A stretch of DNA of 64,000 nucleotides from Comamonadaceae bacterium. GTDB taxonomy: Bacteria; Pseudomonadota; Gammaproteobacteria; Burkholderiales; Burkholderiaceae_C. A model generated the notes under the pieces. The model ran no database searches, was not told where the DNA came from, and saw only the letters and a list, made by a program, of their open reading frames with translations. Below, one piece after another: positions 27,281 to 36,081 of the stretch. The translations under genes and the position numbers were made by a program. Location: assembly GCA_947445115.1 (NCBI GenBank), contig CANFCG010000003.1, positions 1 to 64,000 of the forward strand. Reading direction: 5' to 3'. Positions within the stretch are counted from its first letter, which is position 1; each line of letters starts with the position of its first letter.

Positions 27281-27700
27281 ATGCCGCAATCCAAATTTTT
27301 AAATCAAGTGAAGTGGGACGACAAGGGGCTTGTGCCTGTGATTGCGCAAGAGCAATCTACGGGCGATGTGCTCATGTTTGCATGGATGAACCGTGAGGCG
27401 TTGCAAAAGACCGTGGAGCTTGGGCGTGCGGTGTATTTCAGCCGCTCGCGGCACAAGCTGTGGTTTAAGGGCGAAGAGTCGGGCAATGTGCAAACGGTGC
27501 ACGATATTCGGCTTGACTGTGATAACGACGTGGTGCTACTCAAGGTCACGCAAAGCGGACACGACCCTAGCATTGCTTGCCACACGGGAAGGCATGCGTG
27601 TTTTTACAAACAATATCAAGCCACGAACGAGGGTGGCGTTTGGGTGGATGCTGAGCCTGTGCTGCAAAACCCAGAAACAATGTACGCAAAGACTAAATAA
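27281..27700 (+). CDS. hisI: Phosphoribosyl-AMP cyclohydrolase HisI
   Basis: Hydrolyses the adenine ring of PR-AMP in histidine synthesis. At 139 residues it is the stand-alone cyclohydrolase. Features include [37 protein letters not shown], the metal-site [13 protein letters not shown] and the zinc Cys motif [12 protein letters not shown]. It overlaps hisE by one base (TAATG). Confidence 0.96.
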   Translation: MPQSKFLNQVKWDDKGLVPVIAQEQSTGDVLMFAWMNREALQKTVELGRAVYFSRSRHKLWFKGEESGNVQTVHDIRLDCDNDVVLLKVTQSGHDPSIACHTGRHACFYKQYQATNEGGVWVDAEPVLQNPETMYAKTK

Positions 27701-28104
27701 TGAACACAACAGATACTTTGAGCGATTTGGCACGAGTGTTGGAGACTCGCAAATCTGCAAATGGCGGCGACCCTGAGACCAGCTACGTGGCGCGTTTGCT
27801 CGCTAAAGGCCCAGATGCTTTTTTGAAAAAAATTGGCGAAGAAGCAACTGAAGCAGTCATGGCTGCCAAGGATGTGGATGCTGCACAAGCCATGTCCAAT
27901 AAGGATTCCGAGGCTGCTGCGAAGTCGAAGCTAGTGGGCGAAGTGGCTGATTTGTGGTTCCACAGCATGATTGCACTGGCGCATTACGAGTTGACTCCAG
28001 CAGATGTCGTTGCCGAATTGACGCGCCGAATCGGTTTGTCGGGTTTGGATGAAAAAGCTCTACGCAAAGTTGCCGAACGTGCCAAAGAGGAGCGCATGAA
28101 ATGA
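27700..28104 (+). CDS. hisE: Phosphoribosyl-ATP pyrophosphatase HisE
   Basis: Removes pyrophosphate from PR-ATP in histidine synthesis; all-alpha MazG-like fold, 134 residues. Diagnostic segments are [32 protein letters not shown] and [16 protein letters not shown] with the acidic metal residues. The start is directly coupled to hisI, and the stop overlaps the next gene by 4 bp. Confidence 0.95.
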   Translation: MNTTDTLSDLARVLETRKSANGGDPETSYVARLLAKGPDAFLKKIGEEATEAVMAAKDVDAAQAMSNKDSEAAAKSKLVGEVADLWFHSMIALAHYELTPADVVAELTRRIGLSGLDEKALRKVAERAKEERMK

Positions 28105-28454
28105 GCGAGGTGATTGAAATGCAAACGATCAAATCCAGTAGCAACCGCACGGTGATGCATATTTTGTACGGCATGCACACTGTGGCGTGGGCAAGCGCCG
28201 GCATGCTGGCTGTGATTGCGCTGATCGTGAATTACATTGCACGCAGTGATGAGACGGACGGCTTATTTCGTGAACACCATAGTTACATGATTCGTACGTT
28301 TTGGTGGACGATTGTGTGGTGTGCTTTGAGCTCGCCATTGTTTATGGCGTTCTTTTTCCCGGGCGTGTTTGCTTGGTCGGTGATTGGCTTTTGGTATCTC
28401 TATCGTTGTATCAAAGGCTGGCTGCGTTTTGCCAACAATAGGATGCCGCAATGA
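28101..28454 (+). CDS. Small conserved membrane protein in the his-tat operon
   Basis: A 117-residue protein with three hydrophobic segments: about residues 28-48 ([19 protein letters not shown]), 66-82 ([19 protein letters not shown]) and 85-100 ([17 protein letters not shown]). The layout resembles DUF4870-type membrane proteins, but I do not assign a function. It overlaps hisE and hinT by 4 bp each, so it is translated from the same operon. Confidence 0.8.
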   Translation: MSEVIEMQTIKSSSNRTVMHILYGMHTVAWASAGMLAVIALIVNYIARSDETDGLFREHHSYMIRTFWWTIVWCALSSPLFMAFFFPGVFAWSVIGFWYLYRCIKGWLRFANNRMPQ

Positions 28455-28816
28455 GTCACGAGAGAGATTCGAATTGCATCTTTTGCAAAATCATCGATGG
28501 CAAGATACCATCTAAGAAGCTCTTTGAGGACGATGAATTCTTTGCGTTTCACGACATCAATCCTTGGGCGCCTATTCACTTTTTAGTGATTCCTAAACGG
28601 CATATTGCATCGATGGCGCATCTCACTGCCGAAGACGCTCCGCTGATGGGGCGCATGATGGCGCTGATTCCCAAGTTGGCAATAGAGGCGGGCTGCGAGC
28701 CATATCCAGAGGGCGGCTACCGCATCGTGACCAATACGGGTAAAAATGGCGGGCAAGAGGTGCACCACTTGCATTGGCATGTGATGGGTGGCCCGCGCCC
28801 TTGGCTGAGGGGCTAA
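28451..28816 (+). CDS. hinT: HIT-family nucleotide-binding protein (HinT-like)
   Basis: A 121-residue histidine-triad protein with adenosine phosphoramidase activity in the family. It begins with the zinc-like CIFCKIIDGKIPSKK, continues with FHDINPWAPIHFLVIPKRH, and ends with the catalytic triad HHLHWHVMGGP. It sits in the usual Burkholderiales position between hisE and tatA. Confidence 0.95.
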   Translation: MSHERDSNCIFCKIIDGKIPSKKLFEDDEFFAFHDINPWAPIHFLVIPKRHIASMAHLTAEDAPLMGRMMALIPKLAIEAGCEPYPEGGYRIVTNTGKNGGQEVHHLHWHVMGGPRPWLRG

Positions 28817-28870
28817 TGTCAAACTTCTTTGACGGGCTAAAATCAAATCATCATTTCATGGGAGAAAAAT

Positions 28871-29086
28871 ATGGGTTCGTTTTCTATTTGGCATTGGGCG
28901 ATTGTTTTAGTGATTGTTGTTTTGGTGTTTGGCACTAAAAAATTGAAGAATCTAGGCTCAGATTTAGGTGGCGCTGTCAAAGGTTTTAAAGACGGCATGA
29001 AGCAAGGTTCGGCGGACGACGCAACTGCTGCCGCACCAACCGCGAAGCCCACCACGATTGACGTGCAGGCTAAAGAAAAAGTCTAA
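28871..29086 (+). CDS. tatA: Sec-independent translocase protein TatA
   Basis: A 71-residue Tat pore-forming subunit. It has one N-terminal transmembrane helix ([16 protein letters not shown]), the [14 protein letters not shown] hinge and amphipathic helix, and an Ala/Thr-rich charged tail. A strong GGGAG ribosome site precedes the ATG. Confidence 0.95.
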   Translation: MGSFSIWHWAIVLVIVVLVFGTKKLKNLGSDLGGAVKGFKDGMKQGSADDATAAAPTAKPTTIDVQAKEKV

Positions 29087-29105
29087 ATAAGTCGTTGCTC
29101 ACCTA

Positions 29106-29606
29106 GTGTTTGATCTCGATATTTCTAAGCTCGCCGTCATTGGCGTGGTGGCTCTGGTCGTTATTGGTCCAGAGAAGTTGCCGCGTGTGGCGCGCACCGT
29201 CGGCGCTTTGATTGGCAAAGCACAGCGTTATGTGTCGGACGTAAAGGCGGAGGTCAATCGCTCGATGGAGCTGGATGAGCTCAAAAAAATGAAGGAAGAG
29301 ATGGAGAAGGCCGCGCGCGATGTGGAAGGCGCGGTACAAACCAATGTGACGGATTTTGAGAAAGATTGGCAAGCCACAGCAGGCTCCATCACTAATACCA
29401 TCACATCGGATAGTGACCGTAGTGGTTCGGCTACTTCTAACTACGGCGACGAATTTCATGTCCCGCTGGAATATAAGCACCCAAAAAAGAAATGGCGAGT
29501 TAAACAATCTGCCATGCCGCAGTGGTTTAAGGCAAAAAGCGGTGTGCGCCGCCAAGCCTTATCTGGCGCGGCTCGCGTGGCACGTTACCGTCCTAAGCCG
29601 CTTTAA
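29106..29606 (+). CDS. tatB: Sec-independent translocase protein TatB
   Basis: A 166-residue Tat receptor subunit starting at a GTG. The N-terminal helix is [20 protein letters not shown], followed by [20 protein letters not shown], then a long charged amphipathic and coiled segment (about 50-100) and a basic C-terminus. It works with TatC in binding twin-arginine signal peptides. Confidence 0.93.
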   Translation: MFDLDISKLAVIGVVALVVIGPEKLPRVARTVGALIGKAQRYVSDVKAEVNRSMELDELKKMKEEMEKAARDVEGAVQTNVTDFEKDWQATAGSITNTITSDSDRSGSATSNYGDEFHVPLEYKHPKKKWRVKQSAMPQWFKAKSGVRRQALSGAARVARYRPKPL

Positions 29607-29611
29607 TACAT

Positions 29612-29636
29612 GGATTCCCGCCTGCACGGGAATGAC
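29612..29636. repeat. 25-bp dispersed palindromic repeat, copy 3 (tatB-tatC gap)
   Basis: Arms ATTCCCG and CGGGAAT with a 6-nt loop, in the GGATTCC...GGGAATGAC frame. It fills nearly the whole tatB-tatC gap, and its 3' arm lies about 10 nt before the tatC ATG. Confidence 0.88.
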
Positions 29637-29644
29637 AAATTCAA

Positions 29645-30427
29645 ATGATTGACCCTAATCCTGCAACCGATAAACCTGACGAATTAGCAGGAACTGAAGC
29701 ACCCTTTGTGCAGCATTTGGTGGAGCTGCGCGATCGATTGATGTATTGCATTTATGGCTTTGCCTTGTGCGTGATTTTGCTGTCTATCTGGCCAGGCCCT
29801 AGCGGCCTCATCGACGCCATTGCAAGGCCGATCCAGGCGCATATGCCCGTGGGTGCTAAGTTGATTGCAGTGGGCGTGTTCTCGCCATTTTTTGTGCCGC
29901 TTAAAGTCTTGATGATGGCGGCGGTGCTCTTGGCACTGCCTTGGCTCATGTATCAAATTTGGATGTTTGTGGCGCCAGGACTCTATAGCAATGAAAAAAA
30001 ATTTGCGCTGCCGCTCATCATCTTTGGTAGCTTGCTAGCTTATGCCGGTATTGGCTTCGTACAGTTTTTTGTGCTGGACAAAATGTTTACCTTCATCCAG
30101 CAATTTACGCCTGCTAGTGTGGCTGCCACGCCTGATATTGCCAGCTATGTTGAGTCGATTTTGAGCCTCTACATTGCGTTTGGTATTGCGTTTCAAGTGC
30201 CGATTGTGGTGATTTTGCTGGTCAAGCTAGGCATGGTGACTATTGAAAAGCTCAAAGATTTTCGTGGCTACTTTATCGTGGTGGCGTTTGTCGTCGCGGC
30301 TATTTTGACGCCACCCGATGTCGTCTCGCAGCTGGCACTGGCTGTGCCCATGTGCTTGCTTTATGAAATTGGCATTTGGGCTTGCGTGTTTTGGGTGAAG
30401 CCCAAAAAAGAAGACGTTAGTGTTTGA
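29645..30427 (+). CDS. tatC: Sec-independent translocase protein TatC
   Basis: A polytopic 260-residue subunit with six predicted transmembrane helices. Family marks are the N-terminal cytoplasmic FVQHLVELRDRLMYC (with the key Glu), PLKVLMMAAVLLALPWLMYQ, AYAGIGFVQFFVL and AAILTPPDVVSQLALAVPM. It is the last gene of the his-hinT-tat operon; its 3' end overlaps the convergent protease by 11 bp. Confidence 0.96.
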   Translation: MIDPNPATDKPDELAGTEAPFVQHLVELRDRLMYCIYGFALCVILLSIWPGPSGLIDAIARPIQAHMPVGAKLIAVGVFSPFFVPLKVLMMAAVLLALPWLMYQIWMFVAPGLYSNEKKFALPLIIFGSLLAYAGIGFVQFFVLDKMFTFIQQFTPASVAATPDIASYVESILSLYIAFGIAFQVPIVVILLVKLGMVTIEKLKDFRGYFIVVAFVVAAILTPPDVVSQLALAVPMCLLYEIGIWACVFWVKPKKEDVSV

Positions 30428-31619
30428 CTTTTGGTTTGGGCCTAGTGCCTGGTGTCACGCGTAAATCCATTATTTTTCCATTTCGCACCAGCTGTATGGT
30501 GATTGATACGTTGGGTTTTTGCTCTGCAATCGCTGCTATGGCTTGTACGGTATTACCAACAGGCTTACTCGCCACACTGACCAAAATATCGCCTGTTTTC
30601 ATGCCCGCTCTGTCCGCTGGACCGCCTTGCATCACGCCCGTAATCACGACACCCGTCGCATTGCTAGCAGTTCCAAGAGGTTTGATTTTTAAGGCTTCTG
30701 CAATTTCTGGCGTGAGGTCTTGAGGCTCGACACCAATCCACGCGCGTGTCACGGAACCGTCTTTCACAATGTCTTGCAGCACTTGCTTGGCAGTGCTGAT
30801 GGGAATCGCAAAACCAATGCCAAGCGAGCCGCCTGAGCGTGAGTAAATAGCGGTGTTGATACCTAGCAAATTGCCATTCACGTCCACCAAAGCACCGCCC
30901 GAATTGCCGGGGTTAATGGCGGCATCGGTTTGAATAAAGTTCTCGAATGTATTGATACCAAGGTGATTGCGACCCAATGCACTGACAATGCCGCTAGTGA
31001 CGGTTTGCCCCACACCAAACGGATTGCCAATGGCGAGGACGGTATCGCCGACCAAGGCTTGGTCCGAGTTACCCAGCACGATGACGGGTAACTTATCGAG
31101 CGTGATCTTGAGTACCGCTAAATCGCTCTCAGGATCGGTACCAATCACTTTGGCTGTGGTACGTCGGCTGTCGTTCAGGATGACTTCGATTTCGTCCGCG
31201 CCTTCCACCACGTGGTTATTAGTCAGTATGTAGCCGTCGCTTGACACAATCACGCCGCTGCCTAGCCCCATTTGATCTTGTTGATCAGCATCCTCTTGTG
31301 GATTCTGTCCTTGTTTTCCGCCAAAAAAGAATTGAAACCATGGGTCTCCCGACTTTCCAGCGACACGCCGTGTCTTGCTGGTATTAATACTGACTACAGC
31401 AGCCGAGGCTTTCTGGGCTGCTGCGGCCAGCGAGCCCGCCGCAGGGGTGATGACCCCAGAGGTGTTATTAGACGTGGCCTCCAACAAAGAGACCCCGCCC
31501 ACGTTAGTGCCTACATGGCTGGCACGCCCTAGCCACTCAGGTTTCAGAGCTGCGGCGACAAAATATAGTGCCAAGGCAACTGTGACGGTTTGCGAAAATA
31601 AGAGCCAAAGTCTACGCAT
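30417..31619 (-). CDS. Membrane-anchored S1C serine protease (DegS/AlgW-like)
   Basis: A 400-residue HtrA-family protein. An N-terminal anchor or signal (LWLLFSQTVTVALALYFVAA) is followed by a trypsin-like domain with His in LTNNHVVEGAD, Asp in DPESDLAVLKI and Ser in NPGNSGGALVD, and one C-terminal PDZ domain (about 290-385). A single PDZ plus an N-terminal anchor suits the DegS/AlgW type, which senses misfolded outer-membrane proteins. The ATG at 31619 is chosen because it begins the hydrophobic segment. It is divergent from nif3. Confidence 0.92.
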   Translation of the reverse strand: MRRLWLLFSQTVTVALALYFVAAALKPEWLGRASHVGTNVGGVSLLEATSNNTSGVITPAAGSLAAAAQKASAAVVSINTSKTRRVAGKSGDPWFQFFFGGKQGQNPQEDADQQDQMGLGSGVIVSSDGYILTNNHVVEGADEIEVILNDSRRTTAKVIGTDPESDLAVLKITLDKLPVIVLGNSDQALVGDTVLAIGNPFGVGQTVTSGIVSALGRNHLGINTFENFIQTDAAINPGNSGGALVDVNGNLLGINTAIYSRSGGSLGIGFAIPISTAKQVLQDIVKDGSVTRAWIGVEPQDLTPEIAEALKIKPLGTASNATGVVITGVMQGGPADRAGMKTGDILVSVASKPVGNTVQAIAAIAEQKPNVSITIQLVRNGKIMDLRVTPGTRPKPKVKH

Positions 31620-31659
31620 AATGAGAATGAATGAATCGATTGAGAAGGAATTATCGCCA

Positions 31660-32403
31660 ATGACAACATCAACTGAACTGGACAGCTTTTTGAGCACGCT
31701 TTTGCAGCCCGAGCGATTCAAAGATTTTTGTCCAAATGGCTGGCAGGTTGAGGGCAAACGCGAGATTAAAAAGATCGTCTCTGGCGTGACCGCCAGTCTT
31801 GCGCTGATTGATGCTGCGATTGATGCTAAGGCCGATGCCATCTTTGTCCATCACGGTCTTTTTTGGCGTGGAGAGACACGGGTGACGGGCTGGATGCGTC
31901 AGCGCCTTGGCCGTTTGATTGGGCACAACATCAATTTATTTGCCTATCACTTGCCATTAGATGCGCATCTAACGCTTGGAAATAACGCGCAACTGGCAAG
32001 AATTTTGGAGTTAGAAGCAACAGGACGCTTTGGCGAGCAAGACATTGGCTGGCTGGGCACTAGCGATGCGGGCACATTGGGCGTGCTTTGCGAGCGAGTG
32101 CAAACTAAGCTAGCACGTAGCATCACAGCGATTGGTGACACGAAGCGTGCCGTCAAAAATGTCGCGTGGTGTACAGGCGGTGCGCAAGCATACTTTGAAG
32201 CGGCCATTGCAGCAGGTACGGACGTGTACATCACAGGCGAAATTTCGGAGCCACAAGCGCATTACGCACGTGAGATGGGTGTGGCCTACATTGCTTGCGG
32301 TCATCACGCCAGCGAGCGCTATGGCGCGCCTGCTGTGGCGGCGCATGCGGCAGAGTACTTTGGCTTGCAGCATGAATTTATTGACATCGACAATCCAGCA
32401 TGA
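31660..32403 (+). CDS. Nif3-like dinuclear metal centre protein (YbgI family)
   Basis: A 247-residue protein, the same length as E. coli YbgI. Metal-binding motifs are FVHHGLFW, HLPLDAH and the C-terminal GHHASERYGAPAV, plus TGEISEPQAH. The biochemical role of the family is poorly defined; GTP cyclohydrolase-like activity has been proposed for some members. The start at 31660 has a GAGAAGGAA ribosome site 9 nt upstream. The stop overlaps pdxA (ATGA). Confidence 0.93.
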   Translation: MTTSTELDSFLSTLLQPERFKDFCPNGWQVEGKREIKKIVSGVTASLALIDAAIDAKADAIFVHHGLFWRGETRVTGWMRQRLGRLIGHNINLFAYHLPLDAHLTLGNNAQLARILELEATGRFGEQDIGWLGTSDAGTLGVLCERVQTKLARSITAIGDTKRAVKNVAWCTGGAQAYFEAAIAAGTDVYITGEISEPQAHYAREMGVAYIACGHHASERYGAPAVAAHAAEYFGLQHEFIDIDNPA

Positions 32404-33362
32404 TGATGAATACCAAGCCGATTGCCATCACTATGGGCGACCCCACAGGCATTGGCCCTGAGATCATTGCCATGCTGCACCGTGATCATGCCGTCCAGAT
32501 GCAAGGTACGCTTGTGTATGGTGATGCGGCTGTGATGCGCCGTGCGTGTGAGTTGGTAGGCATTCCAAGCGAAACGATTCAAGTGGTTCAAGCTGGCGAG
32601 CCGTTTGATGAGGCCTCGTTGCCTCTCTATGGCCGCGTATCAGGCGCTGCAGGGCTTGCAGCGGCAAAGGCCGTGGAAGCCGCAGCCCATGCGGCTTTGC
32701 GGGGTGAGGTCTGTGCCATTGTGACCGCGCCGCTGCATAAAGAAGCGCTGGCGTTGGCGGGTATTGCTTATCCAGGTCATACCGAAATGCTGCAAGCGTT
32801 GTGCGGAAATCATCCAGTTCGCATGATGCTGGCGAATGACGAGCTCAGAGCGGTTTTGGTGAGCATTCATGTACCACTGCGCGAGGCTTTGGACTCATTG
32901 AGCACGGACGGGATCGTTGAAACGATTCAGATTACACATGATTTTCTGATGCGAACGGGTATTGTAAAACCACGTATTGCCGTGGCTGGCATCAATCCTC
33001 ATGCAGGTGAAGGAGGCCTTTTCGGGCGCGAAGAAATTGACATTATTTCACCAGCTATTGAGTCTGCTAAGCGCCTAGGGATAAGGGCTAGCGGACCGTT
33101 CGCACCTGATACGATTTTTATGCGAGCGAGGAAAACAGCCACGCAAGATGAGTTTGATGTTGTGATTGCGATGTACCACGATCAAGGGCTGATTCCAGTT
33201 AAATACCTTGGTCTAGACGCGGGTGTCAACGTCACTTTGGGCTTGCCCATCATTCGCACCAGTCCTGACCACGGGACGGCATTTGATATTGCGGGAAAAA
33301 ATAAAGCAGACCCAAGGGGTCTGCTTTATGCTCTACAAAAAGCAAGAGAGTTTGCAAAGTAG
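32400..33362 (+). CDS. pdxA: 4-hydroxythreonine-4-phosphate dehydrogenase PdxA
   Basis: Oxidises 4-phosphohydroxy-L-threonine in pyridoxal phosphate synthesis. The 320-residue protein begins PIAITMGDPTGIGPEI. It has the metal-ligand regions AYPGHTEML, GINPHAGEGGLFGREE and AMYHDQGLIPVKYLG, and the C-terminal PIIRTSPDHGTAFDIAGK. Three ATG codons are in tandem at the start. A PdxA2-type paralogue in catabolic clusters is possible in general, but this one neighbours housekeeping genes. Confidence 0.95.
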   Translation: MMMNTKPIAITMGDPTGIGPEIIAMLHRDHAVQMQGTLVYGDAAVMRRACELVGIPSETIQVVQAGEPFDEASLPLYGRVSGAAGLAAAKAVEAAAHAALRGEVCAIVTAPLHKEALALAGIAYPGHTEMLQALCGNHPVRMMLANDELRAVLVSIHVPLREALDSLSTDGIVETIQITHDFLMRTGIVKPRIAVAGINPHAGEGGLFGREEIDIISPAIESAKRLGIRASGPFAPDTIFMRARKTATQDEFDVVIAMYHDQGLIPVKYLGLDAGVNVTLGLPIIRTSPDHGTAFDIAGKNKADPRGLLYALQKAREFAK

Positions 33363-33364
33363 TC

Positions 33365-33389
33365 GTCATTCCCGCGTAGGCGGGAATCC
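33365..33389. repeat. 25-bp dispersed palindromic repeat, copy 4 (pdxA-mscL gap)
   Basis: Arms ATTCCCGC and GCGGGAAT with loop GTAG, in the GTCATTCC...GGGAATCC orientation. It occupies the convergent pdxA/mscL gap, where it could form a transcript-end hairpin, although no long T-run follows on either strand. Confidence 0.9.
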
Positions 33390-33394
33390 ACGGT

Positions 33395-33817
33395 TTACTT
33401 TTTCAAGTTGTCGCGAATTTCGCGTAGCAAGAGCACATCTTCTGGTGTAGCAGCTGGCGCAGGTGCTGGCTCAGCAGCTTTCAAGCGATTCATTTGCTTG
33501 ACCATCATGAAGATGATGAAGGCCAAAATAGCGAAGTTGACGGCGACCGTAATGAAGTTGCCGTAGGCAAAAACAGGCACACCCGCTTTTTTGAGTGCAT
33601 CTAGAGTATTGACCGTGCCAGCAGGCACATTACCGAGCACGACGAAGAGGCTAGAGAAATCGAGTTTGCCAAAAATAGCACCTACGAGTGGCATGATGAT
33701 GTCGCCAACCAGCGAATCTACAATTTTGCCAAACGCGCCGCCGATGATGACACCCACAGCTAAATCCATCACATTGCCTTTGAGGGCAAAGGCTTTAAAT
33801 TCGCTTGCAATACTCAT
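33395..33817 (-). CDS. mscL: Large-conductance mechanosensitive channel MscL
   Basis: A 140-residue inner-membrane channel that opens under osmotic downshock. The N-terminal [20 protein letters not shown] includes the pore-lining helix. [18 protein letters not shown] leads into the periplasmic loop, TM2 is [18 protein letters not shown], and the C-terminal helix is [16 protein letters not shown]. An AGGAG ribosome site is present. Confidence 0.96.
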   Translation of the reverse strand: MSIASEFKAFALKGNVMDLAVGVIIGGAFGKIVDSLVGDIIMPLVGAIFGKLDFSSLFVVLGNVPAGTVNTLDALKKAGVPVFAYGNFITVAVNFAILAFIIFMMVKQMNRLKAAEPAPAPAATPEDVLLLREIRDNLKK

Positions 33818-33853
33818 AAAAATACTCCTTGTATTGAAAATTAAATGTGTATT

Positions 33854-34591
33854 TTAATGCTGAATAATCTTATTTAAGAATTCTTTTGTACGAGTTTGTC
33901 GATTTTCTGGATGATTAAAGAATTCATCTTTTGAGCAGTCTTCTAGCACCTTGCCGCCGACATCCATAAAGATGACGCGGTTGCTGACACGCCGTGCAAA
34001 GCCCATTTCATGCGTCACGACCATCATGGTCATGCCTTCATTGGCCAAGCTCATCATCACATCTAGCACTTCACCTACCATTTCAGGGTCAAGCGCCGAT
34101 GTGGGCTCGTCAAACAGCATCACGATCGGATCCATGCACAGCGCACGGGCAATAGCGACACGCTGCTGCTGACCACCCGAGAGTTGTCCTGGAAACTTGT
34201 CTTTGTGCGCCAATAAACCTACGCGGTCAAGGTATTTGAGGCCTTTAGCGAGCGATTCGTCTGCCGATCGCCCCAGCACCTTTATCTGCGCGATGGTGAG
34301 GTTCTCTGTGACCGATAAGTGCGGGAATAGTTCAAAGCTTTGGAACACCATGCCCACGCGCGCTCGCAGCTTCGGTAGATCGGTTGCCTTGTCGTGAACA
34401 GCTGCGCCATCGACGTAGATTTCACCTTCTTGGAAAGGTTCTAGTGCATTGATGGTTTTGATAAGTGTGGATTTTCCCGATCCCGAAGGGCCACAAACGA
34501 CGACGACATCGCCTTTGCTAATGTTGACGCTGCACTTGTTGAGTACTTGCGTTTTGCCGTACCACTTGGAGACATTTTTTAGTTCAATCAT
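33854..34591 (-). CDS. gltL: Glutamate/aspartate ABC transporter ATP-binding protein GltL
   Basis: A 245-residue ATPase energising polar amino acid uptake. Walker A is [11 protein letters not shown], the Q-loop [10 protein letters not shown], the signature LSGGQQQR, Walker [15 protein letters not shown] and the H-loop THEMGF. It is last in the leftward gltI-gltJ-gltK-gltL order. The ATG at 34591 ([12 protein letters not shown]) is chosen over an upstream extension without family similarity. Confidence 0.95.
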   Translation of the reverse strand: MIELKNVSKWYGKTQVLNKCSVNISKGDVVVVCGPSGSGKSTLIKTINALEPFQEGEIYVDGAAVHDKATDLPKLRARVGMVFQSFELFPHLSVTENLTIAQIKVLGRSADESLAKGLKYLDRVGLLAHKDKFPGQLSGGQQQRVAIARALCMDPIVMLFDEPTSALDPEMVGEVLDVMMSLANEGMTMMVVTHEMGFARRVSNRVIFMDVGGKVLEDCSKDEFFNHPENRQTRTKEFLNKIIQH

Positions 34592-34617
34592 GATGTGTAC
34601 TCTTCTTGGAAAATAGA

Positions 34618-35286
34618 TTAACGGATGATCGCGATTTTGGCTTGCAGGCGGCGAGTGGCAAACGATAAGCCGACACAAATGGCAAAGTAAACAAAGGCCG
34701 CCAAGATGTAGACCTCTTCGACGCGGCCATAAATTTTTCCGCCCGTCACAAACCCTTTGAGCAGGTCATAGGCGCCAATCGCGTAGACCAAGGATGTATC
34801 TTGAAACAAGATGATGGTTTGCGTGAGCAGCACCGGCAGCATATTGCGAAAGGCTTGCGGCAAGACCACGATGCGCATGTTTTGCGTGTAAGTGAATCCC
34901 ACGGCTTGTCCTGCAAAAATTTGCCCACGCGCAATCGATTGAATACCAGCTCGCATAATCTCGCTAAAGTATGCTGCCTCAAAAGCAATGAATGTAATCG
35001 TGGCTGAAATTTCAGCGCCAATTGGCCTGCCAATGATGAACGGGATGAGCAAAAAGAACCACAAAATAACCATCACCAGCGGAATACTACGCAGGCCGTC
35101 CACATAAATGGTGGCAGGCAGCACTAGGGCTCGCTTGCCAGACAAGCGCATGAGTGCCAGCACCGTACCAAATGCAATACCGCCCAGCGTGGCGATGACC
35201 GTGAGCTCAATGCTAAACAGGAACCCTTTCAGTACAAATTTGCTGAACATGTCCCACGTTAAAAAAGTGAAATCGAGATTAAACAT
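34618..35286 (-). CDS. gltK: Glutamate/aspartate ABC transporter permease GltK
   Basis: An inner-membrane permease of 222 residues with about five helices. The N-terminal [20 protein letters not shown] is typical, and the coupling loop contains [20 protein letters not shown] (EAA motif). It forms the channel with GltJ and follows it after 2 bp. Confidence 0.94.
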   Translation of the reverse strand: MFNLDFTFLTWDMFSKFVLKGFLFSIELTVIATLGGIAFGTVLALMRLSGKRALVLPATIYVDGLRSIPLVMVILWFFLLIPFIIGRPIGAEISATITFIAFEAAYFSEIMRAGIQSIARGQIFAGQAVGFTYTQNMRIVVLPQAFRNMLPVLLTQTIILFQDTSLVYAIGAYDLLKGFVTGGKIYGRVEEVYILAAFVYFAICVGLSFATRRLQAKIAIIR

Positions 35287-35288
35287 AA

Positions 35289-36005
35289 TTAGTGTCCTCC
35301 GCCCACATTGCCCGCAGCAACAAAGCCGGGTACTTGAATTCGCTTTTCAACAAAGCCCATGGCACGGTTAACCGCAAAGGCGGAGAGCGCGTAGAGAACG
35401 GTTACCACTAAATAAATTTCAGTCGGTTTAGATGTTTCTTCGCCGACTTGCATGGCGTACATGGTGAGCTCGGCAATGGACACCGCAAACGCAACCGACG
35501 AATTTTTGAGCAGATTCATTGATTCGCTGGTCAGCGGGGGCAAGATGATGCGAAAGGCCATTGGCAGAATCACATAGCGGTAGGTCTCAAACGTCGTAAA
35601 ACCCATAGCCATGGCGGCGTAGCGTTGACCTTTGGGGAGCGCTTGAATGCCAGAGCGGACTTGCTCGGCAATCCGTGCTGAGGTGAAAAACCCTAGCGCA
35701 AGCACAATCAATAAAAAGCTGGGAATGCTTTTCATGGCGGGGAACATCTTTGGCACAACGAAGTACCAAAGAAACACTTGAACAAGGACAGGAATGTTGC
35801 GAAACAGCTCAACCCATGCATTGGCAAGCCTTGTCAACCAAGGACTGGCCGGCAAAGTCCGAGCGGTACCCACCAAGGTGCCGCACAGCATCGCAACGAC
35901 CCAGCTGCAACCAGCGACTGCCAACGTCCAACCCCATGCTTGCATTAGCCACTCAATATAGGTTCGGCCACTGCCATCGTCACCCAACAAAATTTTGAAA
36001 TCCAT
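35289..36005 (-). CDS. gltJ: Glutamate/aspartate ABC transporter permease GltJ
   Basis: A 238-residue permease. It has WGWTLAVAGCSWVVAMLCG in the first helix region, the family WVELFRNIPVLVQVFLWYF motif, and the EAA-type loop IAEQVRSGIQALPKGQRYAA. ATG 36005 is preferred because AAAGGA lies at good spacing; a TTG at 36020 would add five residues. It is separated from gltI by a 76-bp gap that holds a terminator hairpin. Confidence 0.94.
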   Translation of the reverse strand: MDFKILLGDDGSGRTYIEWLMQAWGWTLAVAGCSWVVAMLCGTLVGTARTLPASPWLTRLANAWVELFRNIPVLVQVFLWYFVVPKMFPAMKSIPSFLLIVLALGFFTSARIAEQVRSGIQALPKGQRYAAMAMGFTTFETYRYVILPMAFRIILPPLTSESMNLLKNSSVAFAVSIAELTMYAMQVGEETSKPTEIYLVVTVLYALSAFAVNRAMGFVEKRIQVPGFVAAGNVGGGH

Positions 36006-36020
36006 ACTGATTCCTTTCAA

Positions 36021-36057
36021 ATAAAAAACCTCGCAGAGCTTGTGACCTTGCGAGGTT
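36021..36057 (-). terminator. Rho-independent terminator/attenuator after gltI
   Basis: On the minus strand, a 9-bp perfect stem (AACCTCGCA pairing with TGCGAGGTT, 36027-36057) is followed by a T-run. It lies between gltI and gltJ. This placement is typical for ABC operons in which the binding protein is made in excess of the permease by partial termination. Confidence 0.8.
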
Positions 36058-36081
36058 GATGGAGCAATTCACGTGCCCGCT

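Noticed and set aside
32400-33362. Treating pdxA as a catabolic PdxA2-type enzyme
   Set aside because: It is coupled to nif3 and flanked by housekeeping genes, with no catabolic partner nearby.
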